From assembly GCF_024139115.2 (NCBI RefSeq), contig NC_085140.1, positions 45,974,180-46,038,179 of the forward strand: a stretch of DNA of 64,000 nt. The letters run 5' to 3'. The DNA is from Armigeres subalbatus (taxonomy: Eukaryota; Arthropoda; Insecta; Diptera; Culicidae). The notes below the pieces were generated by a model. The model was not told where the DNA came from. It saw only the letters and a program-made list of their open reading frames with translations, and ran no database searches. Each line of letters opens with the position of its first letter. Position 1 is the stretch's first letter. A program made the position numbers and the translations under genes. Positions 45,746 through 55,887 of this stretch are shown one piece after another.

Positions 45746-46760
45746 AGGGTCATTTGGCCAAATGCCATTATTGGGCCGAATAGTTTAAATACGTTTCCTT
45801 ATTAAATGTGTGAAGTGAGATATAAGTGGTGAGTAATGAGAGATGAGGAGTCTTTGTAGTGGGAAGTGGCAAATGAGTTGCGTGAAGTTATTGGCAAGAA
45901 GTGAGATGTTTGGTGCAAGGTGATAATTGATATAGCGAGTAGCAAGCAATGCGAAGCAAGATCATCTCTGAATGAAGAATAAACAAACAAGAAGAAAGAA
46001 TCAAAGAAGAAGGAAGAGGGAAGAAGGAAGAACGATGAAGGAAGAAGGAAGATGGAAGAAAGAAGAAGGAAGAAGAGGAAGAAGAAGGAAGAAAGAAGAG
46101 GATGCAGGAAGAAGGAAGAATTTTAAAAAAAAAGAAGAAGGAAAAAAAGAAAGAAGAAGGAAAAGAGAAAAAGGAAGAACGAAGAAGGAAGAAGAAAGAA
46201 GAATGAATGATGAAAGAAGAAGGAAGAAGAAAGAATGAAAAAGGAAGAACGAAGAAGGAAGAAGTAGGAAGGAAGAAGGAAGAAGAAAGAAGAAAGAATG
46301 AAGAACGAAAAAAGAATAAGGAGGAAGTAGGAAGGAAGAAGGAAGAAAGAAGAAAGAAGAATGAAGAAGTAAAAATAAAGAAAGAATAAGGAAAAAGGAA
46401 GAAGGAAGAAGGAAGAATGAAGTATGAAGAAGGAGGAAGGAAGAAGGAAGAGAAAGAAGGGAGAAGGAAGAAGAAAGAAGGAAGAAGGAAGAAGAAAGAA
46501 AAAGAAGGATGAAGGAACAAAGTAGAAGAAATAGAAGGAAGAAGAAAGGAATAAGGGAAAAGAAGGAAGGAAGAAGGAAGAGAATTATGAAATAAGAAAG
46601 AAGAAAGAAGGAAAGAGGAAAAAGAATGAGAACGAAGAAGGATGAAGGCAGAAAAAAGAAGGAAAAAGGAAGAGGGAGGAAGAAAAAAAACTAAGAGGAA
46701 ATAAGAAGAAAGAAAGGAGAAAGAAATAGGACGAAGGACGAAAAACTTCCTTCTTTCTTA
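45746..46760. repeat. purine-rich element, copy 2 (right end missing)
   Basis: The left border has GGGTCATTTGGCCAAATGCC and GGGCCGAATAG, equivalent to the 16-18-bp terminal units of the other copies. It is followed by GAAGTGAG and GAGTAATGAGAGATGAGG words, then by an AAGAAGGAAG tract from about 45975 to 46740. The right end finishes in CTTCCTTCTTTCTTAG without the CGGCCTAATG units. Long frames on both strands are low-complexity artefacts. Confidence 0.72.
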
Positions 46761-47145
46761 GTCTCTCAGTTCTCTCAGTTCTCAGCAGAGCTGGCATTTC
46801 CTCACAAACTGTGCACAATGAGGAGATTTTAATACACACCACAGAGAGTGACGCTGATACTCATCGTGTAACAAAGCCAACACGGTGAGTGAGGAAGAAG
46901 ACGAAGAGGGAGAGAATCATTCCGGTGAGAGTTGGGCCTACACAAGGTTGTGGCACTTAGTGTAATATTCTTGGAAACGATATCGTTTTCTATGAAGCTC
47001 GTTGAATTTTTTTGGAACACACATATTTCGCCTTGAAAATTAGTTAACTGCATCTCAGTTAGAAACGACGAGGTTTTAATAAAGTTTGATGCTCCATGCT
47101 GAAAAGTATAGCATTGGCAAATAAGGATTGAATAAAAAAGAATAA
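46761..47145. other. sequence between purine element and foldback
   Basis: A 122-codon minus frame (46829-47197) starts with a hydrophobic run but overlaps the foldback arm and has no recognisable domain. The words CAGAGCTGGCAT (46785) resemble, inverted, ATGCCAGCCCTG at 52733. A shared repeat may border two of the purine-rich elements. Confidence 0.3.
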
Positions 47146-47447
47146 GAAGAAGAAGAAGCCAGAATATTATGTTTGAAAGAATGGCACGGAAAAGCACGGT
47201 GAAATTTTTAAAACGCTTCTTGAAATTTCTAGAAGCAATTTAGATAAAAACGGTTAGCAGTACGGGGATGAACTTTCCTTATATTGTTTAAGAAACACAT
47301 AATTTAGATTTTGATTTTTATTTTGTGATATTGCACTCTATTCACAGTATAAGATGTCTAGAATTTGTGAGAAGAGTTTTTAAAATTTCACCGAGTGCTT
47401 TCCCGTGCCATTTTTTTTTTCAAATATCTTTCAGCTTCTTCTTCTTC
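47146..47447. mobile_element. 302-bp foldback MITE with GAAGAAGAAGAAGC ends
   Basis: GAAGAAGAAGAAGC (47146-47159) pairs with GCTTCTTCTTCTTC (47434-47447). Pairing continues through GGCACGGAAAAGCAC (47183) with GTGCTTTCCCGTGCC (47395-47409), and GTGAAATTTTTAAAA with TTTTAAAATTTCAC. The central part is unpaired. No coding capacity; TSD not resolved because the flanks are simple repeats. Confidence 0.72.
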
Positions 47448-48540
47448 GTGCAACCTTATTCGCCTAGAGACGGAAGGGGAATTTAAACTGATTATTTTTA
47501 GCTTGGCGTAAATCATAAATCTTTTCTAAAACTATTTAACACATAACACAGGGGAACAAAATTTAACCTTTTGCAGGTCCTCAGAACCAATTGATGTGTC
47601 TCCAGTAGATTTTAGCTCGCCTAATCCGAATCTGTCCTCAGATAAGCTCTAAGACGTCCAAATTTTGAGATATAGCTAAATTAATACCACTAATTTGAAG
47701 AAATTGGCATTTTTCGAAGGACTTTCATGAAGTATATTAACATAATTTTAGGACAATCAATACCCGAAACGGTAAAAGCACATCTGATCTAATGAATTTC
47801 CATCCGATTTGCACGTTACAATTGTTTTTTATTCGATTTTATTTGAATTTAAGTTCAGTGAATTTAATTTAAAAATAATCCATGCAAGCTTGTTTCAAAA
47901 ACTTGCATGCAAACGCCATCACCATCAGTTCGAAGCCACCAAAAATTACACAACATGAGGCCAGAGGAACTGGGATAAGAAAATGTTAAATGAAGTATAG
48001 AGATACTAGTCAGTTTGTAAATATATGTTTCATTCAACTTTTAATAAATTATTCACGTTTTTTCATTTTATGCTCAACATTTCTCCTCCTCCTAAAATGT
48101 TATTCTGCTCGATTTCTGGTTGTTTTTTTTTCGATCGATCAACTTCCAATAACCACACGTAATCTGTTAACATGCTGCAATTGTATTGTGCTAGAATATA
48201 GTGAGAACATGATGATCCATAAAATTCCTTTCTTTTAATCAACAAGGAAACAGATCGGATTGTAATTTGAACGTATTCAAATCCTCTACTAGATCCCCTA
48301 CCAGAGCATTCAAGCCACATTGACTAATAAAATACATAGCACTCGGAAAATAAGTTGAAACTTAACCATTTTGTAACTTCATCGTAAATTTTCTCATTCA
48401 TGCCGTTGTTTTGTTAAATTAGAGAAATATCAGAGTGCAGAATTGGCGGATTATTCAACCATATGCTCGGATAACTGTAACATGTTGAACAGCACACAAG
48501 TGGAGCGGAGCCCAAGTTTTGACGTAGGACTTACGTCTCT
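47448..48540. other. intergenic sequence, nothing recognised
   Basis: AT-rich stretch with frames below 90 codons and no repeat structure. Confidence 0.3.
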
Positions 48541-48770
48541 CTTTACTATACCGGGTGTCATTTCAAAATTTTCAAATCGACCGCGTTACGCTGTGTTGAA
48601 AGATTTTAAACGTTAATAGCGTTCGTCTCAGTGGACGAATTTCTGCGGTAAGCCCCTCAATCGACAGATTTCAAGTATGCCTTTCATGTCCATGCTTGAT
48701 AAGACCCGAAAAACTTGTTTCAATAGGCATGAAACTGTTTTCAATGAAAAACATTGAGATCAAAGGAACC

Positions 48771-48806
48771 TATAAATATGGGTACCGCATAATTCTTGCA
48801 TCATTC
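48771..48806 (+). promoter_or_regulatory. TATA box and initiator, site 1
   Basis: TATAAATA at 48771-48778 is followed by TCATTC at 48801-48806, matching the arthropod initiator TCAKTY, with the initiator A 32 bases from the first T of the TATA box. This is the standard spacing. An ATTGG (inverse CCAAT) word lies further downstream. Confidence 0.45.
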
Positions 48807-48870
48807 CATTACCACGTTCTGATTGGTGCAGACACCAGCGAATGAGCAGCCGCTGGGTCTGCCGAGAAGC

Positions 48871-48906
48871 CATAAAATAGCGCAACGCAATTTTTTCCTT
48901 TCATTC
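48871..48906 (+). promoter_or_regulatory. TATA-like box and initiator, site 2
   Basis: CATAAAATA (48871-48879) and TCATTC (48901-48906) again have the standard spacing, with an initiator A about 31 bases after the TATA word. The site lies 100 bp after site 1 and about 57 bp before the ATG of a small basic ORF. Confidence 0.4.
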
Positions 48907-48962
48907 TGACCGGGACAAGCGAAGCAACCACATCATCGATTGAACAGCACTCACACCAGGGA

Positions 48963-49133
48963 ATGAAGTCTGCACCGACAGCTTTTTCGGCTCGACACCA
49001 TCGAAGCCACCATCATCAGCCAAAACCTAGCCAGTACAGCAGCAGTCCACCCTACAGACCCGACAAAGCAGCAATGCTGAGCAGATACCAGCAGCAGCAG
49101 CAGAGTCGAGCCGAGACCGGCCGGCATCGGTGA
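48963..49133 (+). CDS. possible 56-residue basic protein, histone-gene-like layout
   Basis: The ATG at 48963 opens 56 codons beginning MKSAPTAFSARHHRSHHH and containing a five-Gln run. It is basic and rich in Ser, His, Arg and Pro. It lies 57 bp after a TATA+initiator pair and is followed, 60 bp after the stop, by a 16-base hairpin resembling the histone mRNA 3' stem-loop. The order promoter, short intronless frame, hairpin is that of replication-dependent histone genes, but the residues match no core histone or H1 that I know. It may be a histone pseudogene remnant, a small unrelated gene, or chance. A minus-strand frame over the same bases is less plausible because of the promoter direction. 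Confidence 0.25.
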   Translation: MKSAPTAFSARHHRSHHHQPKPSQYSSSPPYRPDKAAMLSRYQQQQQSRAETGRHR

Positions 49134-49193
49134 TGAGCCGAGACAGGCTGAAGAAAAGCCACATGATGCAGCATGTATGTCCAAAAAACAAAC

Positions 49194-49209
49194 GGTTCTT
49201 CAGAGAACC
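49194..49209 (+). terminator. hairpin resembling the histone mRNA stem-loop
   Basis: GGTTCTTCAGAGAACC forms a six-base-pair stem with a four-base loop. The consensus histone hairpin also has 16 bases, six pairs and a four-base loop, but its loop is normally TTTC or similar; here it is TCAG. The upstream context AACAAAC is A/C-rich, as in histone mRNAs. Confidence 0.3.
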
Positions 49210-49559
49210 AATAATAGAGATCAATATCAAAGCTTTCAATATCCTTCGGGATAGAAATTGTACTTCAATATTCTAGTGATAAAATTTTATGCGTGATTTT
49301 CATAAATAGCGACTTCGCTTGACCATGCCTAAAAAACATAAGATGTCCAAATCTCTCACATAATATTTGGATATTTGGATTTAAAAAAACAGCTCAAACA
49401 ATAATTTTTTGGCATTGATCAAGAAATACCTAGATAAACATTGTTTGATACTGACCGCACACAAAGCGAACGTGACTGAATGATCGTCCCATGTTTTTAA
49501 TTCTAAATCTTATCACCCGAAAACCCATGTCAGGGTGTTTCCTTCCATCTACTACTAAC

Positions 49560-50140
49560 AATGTTGTCTCAGAAAAGAACACGTACTTCTCACCTGAAGG
49601 GGAAGAGACCCCAAAACGCCCCCCCGATGCAAAACGCCTTTTGTGGTTTCCGTCATATTTACCATCATTAAGATGGCCGTAACAAAACTAGATCTAAAAT
49701 TATGTAGGTTAGGCGAAAAAAGTTTCAAAATAGTGTATGGGAAGGTCGGAAAAACCGAAAATTTCCACATTTTGGAGAAACATCTAACATTTTGGCGAGG
49801 CAAAACGCCCTAGTGGCGCTAACCTACAATGTACTTGCGTCTCCACGCACTATCCATACCAGAATGCTGATTTGCCGACGCATGGTACTTTGTTCCCTAG
49901 TAGTTGCCAGCTAAAAGGCGTTTTGCCTCATGAGTTTTCCGGCAACAGAATATCACCACTTTTTTGAAATGTGAATATTATCAATATGATTGAGATTTTT
50001 GACAATTTTTGAATGGCATTAAGTAGCTATCTTGTTTAATTGTTGCATAATGTAAAAATACTCATGAAGAGCGTTACAAATGAGACATTAAAGCAGTGTT
50101 TGCTTAGCTAGGGCATTTTGCCCCCCCTTCCCCAACTGCA
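49560..50140 (-). repeat. dispersed repeat, copy A (partner at 62930-64000, inverted)
   Basis: Phrases such as AAAACGCCCCCCCGATGCAA (49612), GCGTCTCCACGCAC (49838), AAGGCGTTTTGCCTCATGAG (49915), TCCGGCAACAGAATATCACC and ATTGAGATTTTTGACAATTT are found inverted at 62930-63316 and 63955-64000. This copy lacks the SINE present in the partner. The right end is GGGCATTTTGCCCCCCC near 50112, a local palindrome. No coding capacity is seen. Confidence 0.78.
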
Positions 50141-50351
50141 ATTCTAAGCTCGCTTGCCCGGCTTATTGGCCTGTATCAAGCGAAAAGTCCCGTTAGGAAA
50201 TAGACGCCAGCAGCGAGCAACAAGCGTGAAAAAGAAGAAGCCCTTCTCGAACGCGTTGATGATGATGACGCTTTGGCTGACAAAGAAGCGGGATACAAGA
50301 CACTGGCTGATTGGCCCATCAATTGGGAAGCAGAGAAGATTCAAAATAAGG

Positions 50352-50390
50352 TATAAAAGAAAAGTGCATTCGCTCGCAGAGCATTCAGTC
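50352..50390 (+). promoter_or_regulatory. TATA box and TCAGTC initiator, site 3
   Basis: TATAAAA (50352-50358) and TCAGTC (50385-50390) match the insect core promoter, with the initiator A 35 bases from the TATA start, slightly long. A plus-strand frame of 113 codons (50154-50495) overlaps it without recognisable content. No clear coding region follows. Confidence 0.4.
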
Positions 50391-50499
50391 TTTTTTATAC
50401 CACCACTAGAAATTCGCGGTTATTTGAAAAGATCGTTTTCTTACTTTTTGGACTTAGCCGAAGCAAACAGCCTTTTTCAAGGCTCTAAGAGTTAAAAAT

Positions 50500-51640
50500 A
50501 ATGTTCTCCTTCAGTCGCTATCACACGGATTAGGAGGCCCTACATCCCTTCTGGGCCAACTTGTGGTTTATTTCAGGCAGTCCTTCAGTGGGAAGGTTGC
50601 CACTGTCGAGGGTAATATTCCGTGACCGGACAGATACTTCCTGAATTGTTTTTGATGATTCTTGTTCGAGGTAGATTTAATTTCTGTGTTGGTTTGATGA
50701 GAAGATTTTGCCAAGGAATGGTATGCAACGCCGATTATTTATCCAAAATAACTGATGTGGGAAATTTGGACATATTATGTTTCTTAAAGGCATGGTCAAG
50801 TCAAGTCCTACGTCCATTTAGCGGTTATGTCACAGACATTACCCACTGTTCGTTTTTTTTCTGGCGCATAACTTTGCGTCTTAGCACATAACAAAGCTTG
50901 ATAAAACTAGTGAACTTTTTCTTTCTCAATGTTATAAGCTGATCATAGTTTAAAGAAATTGCATTGGGATTATTCCAACATCCACGCAGCATTTTCAACG
51001 CGAATCAAATAAAAAGTCCCCCACGCACGAGTAGGTTGTTGACGTTTTCCGGTTTCTGTTGCGTAGCCGTCAACATCGCTTCAGCTTGTATGCAATCATA
51101 CACAAGAACGATCAAAAACCAACTTATCGATTCGTTGATTGATTTTGCTAATTGATAGTTTTCCGCCCAAATTTCTATCATAAGAATATTGGAATTATTA
51201 TAAATAGCAGGAATAATCAAACTATATAGAACTGCGTACAGTTCTCGTACTTGCTTTATTCGAATGGACATAATAAAGGATATGCCAGTAAATACACCAT
51301 ATCACTTGTGCAATAATTGAAAATTTATCGCGCCAGAGGAAATACAACATCATATTTACATTCAATAAAACTTACTTCAATTAAAAACATATTTTTGATT
51401 TGATTGGACAAACTATTAAATTGAATTCTTGTTACTTTCCTCTCAAAACCGATCACAGAAATAACCAGGCTTGTATACAAGTCTTCGAAGGTGGCTTGCA
51501 CAAAACTTATTTTTAAATAACTTTCACTTACTAAAATTGAAGATAAATCACACTAATAATGTTTAACTTGTTCAAAATGCACCACATTTCGAATGATCAT
51601 ATGTTCGTGATCCATTATGGACCTTGATTGACTAGTAATT
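50500..51640. other. intergenic sequence, nothing recognised
   Basis: Frames up to 89 codons with no recognisable content; no repeat found. Confidence 0.3.
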
Positions 51641-51645
51641 CTTTC

Positions 51646-51817
51646 TATGGGAACGTCCACAAATTACGTAACGCTTAGAGGGGGGAGGGGGGGTTGAGCG
51701 AAGTGTGACGATCCATACAAAATTTTCAGAGGCTCCATACAAAAAGTGTGACATAGGGGGGAGGGGGGCTGAAAAAGTCCAATTTTAGCGTTACGTAATT
51801 AATGGATCTTCCCTATA
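51646..51817. mobile_element. 172-bp MITE with ATTACGTAACGC inverted ends
   Basis: TATGGGAACGTCCACAAATT then ACGTAACGCT on the left is inverted at AGCGTTACGTAATTAATGG then ATCTTCCCTATA on the right. Just inside are G-rich runs (GGGGGGAGGGGGGG, GGGGGGAGGGGG) and two CCATACAAAA words. The flanks allow a TA duplication. It belongs to the same family as the diverged copy at 23884-24200. Confidence 0.75.
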
Positions 51818-52740
51818 GGGTTAACGATGGCTGTTCCAAAATGCCCAAAATCATTGATTTTACGACATTTTTTGAGGTACATCTTAAAATCTCGACGTGT
51901 TAGAGCAAATCTGAAGTCAGATTCGGATTCAGCGAGCAAAAATCTACTAGGGACACATTATTTGGTGTTAGGGACAAAATCTTGTTGAGCTGTGTAATTG
52001 TGCATAATAGACAGTGTTTTGCAATGAAATTGTATGAATACTTTCATACGGCCGTGAACATTATTCTGAAAGTTGTAGACAACGAAATAACTTCATTTAA
52101 AGTGAAGTTCAAATAAAAAGGGTGGATCAGTATTTCGACGACAAACACACAAAAACCCATTGTCAGAGCAGGAGTATATTAATTGGACATGATGCTAACA
52201 TCAAGAAAAAAATTAGCACTGAAATGAAATAATGGAACTTTATATAAGTTCAATGTTTTCTGTTTTTGTTCCGAATTTAGAACCTTCATATTTACCAAGA
52301 TTACCTGACGGAAATTGTATTTACAGATCGTCTCGTCCAGTAACTTATTTTAAAGCAGGTGGGGCGGAATAATGTTGGTAGTACAAGGCTTCTAAATAGT
52401 TTCGCCCACAGACATCCCAAAAGCCAGCAAAAACAAAAATATCTTATTACGCATAAATAGTATCAACAGCTTCGTTTAACTTTATTTGACAATGTTTATT
52501 TTCATTCTGTTCGATTCACCGTTTTGTCAAAACTCATTGAGGAACACGGTGTGTTTATTTCATCATTTATCCTCAACTCTTTGTGCCTGACAAATGCATT
52601 CGCTGCAGAGTAGAAACACAAAGAGGACTCACTGCGTTGTGGAAGAGAAAGAATGAGCGATAAGCGAAACACGCTCTCTGCGGTCTTTTTGAGGAGTGCA
52701 AAAAACACGCACATTTCGACTACTCTGAGGAGTATGCCAG
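51818..52740. other. intergenic sequence, nothing recognised
   Basis: No convincing ORF. The right end (52733) carries ATGCCAGCCCTG, resembling the inverse of the word next to the purine element at 46785. Confidence 0.3.
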
Positions 52741-52916
52741 CCCTGGTTCTCAGTGCACTTCACTCCTCCCACTTTTCACTTCTCTCTTCTCACTTCCTAC
52801 TTCTCATTATTCACTTATCATTTCTCACTCTTCACTACTCGTAATCTGAGGTCATTTTTTTAACTATTCGGTCAAACGATCCGTTCGGACAAACGGCATT
52901 CGGCCAAATGGCCTGA
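52741..52916. repeat. purine/pyrimidine element, truncated right arm (copy 3)
   Basis: On the plus strand it is pyrimidine-rich (CACTTTTCACTTCTCTCTTC, CTTCCTACTTCTC) and then shows three variants of the terminal unit: ATTCGGTCAAACGATCC, GTTCGGACAAACGGC and ATTCGGCCAAATGGCCTG, ending with ACAC. The left arm and central tract are missing. Confidence 0.65.
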
Positions 52917-53345
52917 CACTCTGCTTCCAACTTTCGATCACCACACGGTTGTCGGTCAAGAGATTTGCGAGATGCGTGTAGCTTTTGATAGAAATTGCGT
53001 GTTTCTTGAGAACGGCACAGCTTTTCCATGTCCTCGCACTCCGCTTCTTCCAGGTGGCGTTTCTTTTCCTACTATCTACTATCTCCGTGATCGTTCATAG
53101 CACTCAATGTTCTGCCGGGTCCCTTGGTGCAGCACGACCACTCGCGCTACGTCCCTTTCCTCCAGAATCGGTCTGCACTCTTCGTCGAACCAATCATTCC
53201 ATCCAACATACACAACGTTGCTCTCCGCTGCGCCGTTAATGGTTGCTTTAACTGTATTCCAGTAGTCCCCAAGAGGGGCCTATCAAGCCCATCCATCGCG
53301 GCAACACTGCCTCGAAATGTTGCGCATATGCAGTGGGATGCTGGG
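52917..53345 (-). pseudogene. RTE-like LINE fragment: linker between endonuclease and RT
   Basis: On the minus strand TAYAQHFEAVLP near 53325 parallels QDYAQQLEAALP in the copy at 18.2 kb. It is followed after frameshifts by a KKRHLEEAE-like block and MEKLCRSQETRNFYQKL at 53029, the counterpart of EELYRANNARKFYEKL. It stops at the terminal unit of the truncated purine element (52916). With the segment at 55033-55504 it makes up one interrupted LINE. Confidence 0.78.
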
Positions 53346-53984
53346 TCATTATTCCAAACGGTCATTAGGCCGAATAGTCATTAGGTCGAATAACAAGTAA
53401 GAAGGGAGATGTGAGAAGTGAGAAGTAAGAATTGAGAAGTGAGCAGAGAGAAGTTGGAATAAGAAGTGAGATATTAGAAGAGAAAAGTGAGAAAAATGAA
53501 GTGAAAAATTAGAAGGAAGAAGAGAAAATTGAGAAGGAAAAAGAAGAAAGAAAAAAAAGAAAAAAAAAGGAGAAAGAAGGTAAAAGGAATAAGAGAGAAG
53601 GAAGTGTAAAAAAGACATAAGGAAGAAGCAAAAAGGAAGAAGAAATCAAAAAGAAGACGGAAATATGAAGAGAGAAGGAAGAAAGAAAAAGGAAAAATAA
53701 AGAAAAAAGAACGAAGAAGCAAGAAGAAATAATGGAAACGGAAGAAGAAAAAGAAGAAAGACATAAGAAAAACAAAAAGGAAAAAGAAGGAAGAAAGTAA
53801 GAATGTAAGAACGAAGAGCGAAAACAGAAGGGTAAAAGATAAACTAGAAATTAAGAAAAAAGGAAGAAAGAAGTACGAAAAAACAAGGAAGAAGGAAGAA
53901 GAAAGCAGAAAGAAGGATGGAGGAAGAAAGAAGAAAAACGAAGGAAAAAAGAAGAAGAGTAAAGAATAAACCATAGATCATTAA

Positions 53985-54217
53985 TTAACGGCTACGCAGC
54001 CTCATACGATTGAAACGAGTTTTTTTTATCCGTCCGACGTTTCGACACGGGATTAATGTCTTCTTCAGGGAAAGAATAATTGGTTCGTTTTTTGTCTTAT
54101 GTTTTGTCTAACTTTAACTGTCTGCTTATTATGTTGTCGGTACATAGTTTCGGAATTACTTTCAGTTTCACTAATGAACTACTGGCAAAAAAGTGTAATA
54201 AATTTGAAAGAACAATC
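53985..54217. other. unassigned sequence inside the purine element
   Basis: CCGTCCGACGTTTCGACACG and TGTCTTCTTCAGGGAAAG resemble a phrase I associate with some retroelement termini (possibly Penelope-like), but no coding sequence supports this. It lies between the A/G tract and the 167-bp family copy, so it may be a third insertion. Confidence 0.3.
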
Positions 54218-54760
54218 AAAAACCCAGAATAATCCACCTAGCGGTGATGGTGGCTTTCTCGTGTATTGTAAAATCTAACAAGAAAAGCACATAAGAGAGG
54301 TCAAAATTGCACTTTAGGGAGATAGATTTAGTTATTTCCATCAATTCACATATATTTGCGTTCATTTGAATGCATTGCAACAGTTTTAGAACAAAAAAAT
54401 TTGGTTTTGGAAAAAAAATTCCAAGGTTGGACCTTTGGGAAAAATGGAGAAAGAGCAATGTTTTTTTAATAACTCTGGAACGCAATGTCCGATCGGTCTA
54501 ATTTTCAAAAGGGTCTAACGAGGCCACAATCTGCGTCGAAAGCAACTTGTTGCGAGAAAATCGGATAAGGCTAAGTACAAAAAAATTTGTCTCACATTGT
54601 TTGTACACATACATACACACACACATACAGACATCACCTCAATTCGTCGAGCTGAGTCGATTGGTATATAACACTATAGGTCTCTGAGTCTTCTATCAAA
54701 AGTTCGGTTTTGGAGTGATCCTATAGCCTTTACGTATACTTAGTATACGCAAAAGGCAAA
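54218..54760 (-). mobile_element. complete single-unit copy of the 167-bp family
   Basis: Read on the minus strand: palindromic head GCCTTTTGCGTATACTAAG (54757 down), CTATAGGATCACTCC, the CCTATAGTGTTATATACC region, CGACTCAGCTCGACGAATTG, a short TG tract (54605-54640), one unit (GTTGCTTTCGACGCAGATTG at about 54545) and some 180 bp of further sequence. It ends with ACCATCACCGCTAGGTGG and ATTATTCTGGGTTTTTG at 54218. Both ends match those at 9-16 kb, which shows that the family can exist as a dispersed, short, complete element. Confidence 0.87.
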
Positions 54761-55032
54761 ACGGAATTTAAAAAATGCAATGAAAAAGGACGAAGAAAAA
54801 ATAAAAATGTTAAGTGGAAAAGAAAGAAAAAATGAGAAGCAGAAATGAAAACTGAAAAGGGATGAAGAAAAAGCAAGAAAAAGGAACGAAGAAAGATGAA
54901 AGACAAAATCAAGTTAAAGAAAAAAATCAAGAAAGAAGAGAAAGCAGGGGAAGAATTGTCTTCTCATTTCTCATTTCCCACCTTTTACTTCTCATTCGGC
55001 CTAATGGCAATTCGGCCTAATGACCTGAAACC

Positions 55033-55504
55033 ATGCAATGGCGATATCAGGTTGCTTCAGTAGCTCACCATCATCACCATATACTGGTCAGGCCGTTAGG
55101 TCGATTTGAATTCTGTCGTGGTGGTTGATTTGGATTCTGCCAACAGTGGTGATCTCCAGGTGTACCGATATGGAAGGCTGCGAATGGCCATATTGTTGGA
55201 GGCGGCGAAATCAGTTAATCGTAGGACGTTATTGTTCGTCAGCCGGTTGGCGTTAAACGATCCAATAATCGCTCTAAACTTCTCCTATTGACCAATCTGA
55301 GCTTAAGCAGCTGTCGAACACATGTTCCAACTGCGCATAGAATGCGCCCTTGCCATCATCAGTGCTTCCGGAGTGTGGACTATGAACGTTGATTATGCGA
55401 AAGTTGGAGAACCGGTCCTTGATCCCCAACCTGCACATTCTCTCATTGCTCGGCCACCACCCGATCACGCGTCTTTGCATATTGTTCATTACTATGAAAC
55501 TCAC
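55033..55504 (-). pseudogene. RTE-like LINE endonuclease fragment
   Basis: On the minus strand RRVIGWWPSNERMCRLGIKD (55475) and FSNFRIINVHSPHSGSTDD parallel the endonuclease of the LINE at 18.2 kb (QRVIGWQPINARMCKLRIKG). FYAQLEHVFDSC follows. The GDFNAQVG catalytic region is damaged. After a frameshift come a NVLRLIDFAASNNMAIRS block and a YTWRSPLL word at about 55130, ending at the purine-element border. Confidence 0.83.
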
Positions 55505-55887
55505 ACATAAATTATCTTAGGAGTATCTGAAGAGTTCAATCAAAGTTGATTGCCTATGTTCCGGGTATTAAACCACCCGACTTGGACATTAATTTACAAT
55601 GTTTTGAAAACTCAGATGTGAATATGTACATTATGTGGAAGATTTTGATTTGAAAAATGTATTGGATGTAAGCACTTTCCCTTCGATGGAAGCCGAACTC
55701 ACGACCCTCAGTACGTTAGACTGGTCCTCCGTCGGCCTTCGTAACTTAGCGGCTACTGAATGAGCCCAAGATTCCCAAAATGGACGCATAGTCAAATCAA
55801 TCACAATTCATTTGTCAAGCCAACCCTTCCACATTATGTATAGTACACGTTCACATTGTGCCTATGTTAAGTGCTTTAATTAGCAAA
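55505..55887. other. intergenic sequence, nothing recognised
   Basis: AT-rich, no ORF of note. Confidence 0.3.

Larger units (their letters stand above)
53352..55031. repeat. purine-rich element, copy 4, with matched inverted ends
   Basis: The left end GGTCATTAGGCCGAATAG then TCATTAGGTCGAATAAC then AAGTAAGAAGG (53360 onward) is inverted at the right end, where CCTTTTACTTCTCATTCGG and CCTAATGGCAATTCGGCC and TAATGACC finish at about 55025. About 48 bp match with few differences. Between them are a GAGAAGTGAG-type region, an AAGAAG/AAAAAG tract (53500-53960) and, after an insertion at 53990-54760, a second A/G tract (54770-54950) and a TCTCATTTCTCATTTCC arm. It is inserted in an RTE-like LINE, with roughly 80 codons of the LINE lost at the site. 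Confidence 0.82.

Noticed and set aside
46829..47197. 122-codon minus-strand ORF with a hydrophobic start, as a secreted protein
   Set aside because: Its first codons lie in the arm of a foldback MITE and the rest shows no conserved features.
53985..54217. Penelope-like element
   Set aside because: Only a short nucleotide phrase resembles what I remember from such elements; there is no reverse-transcriptase or GIY-YIG coding sequence.
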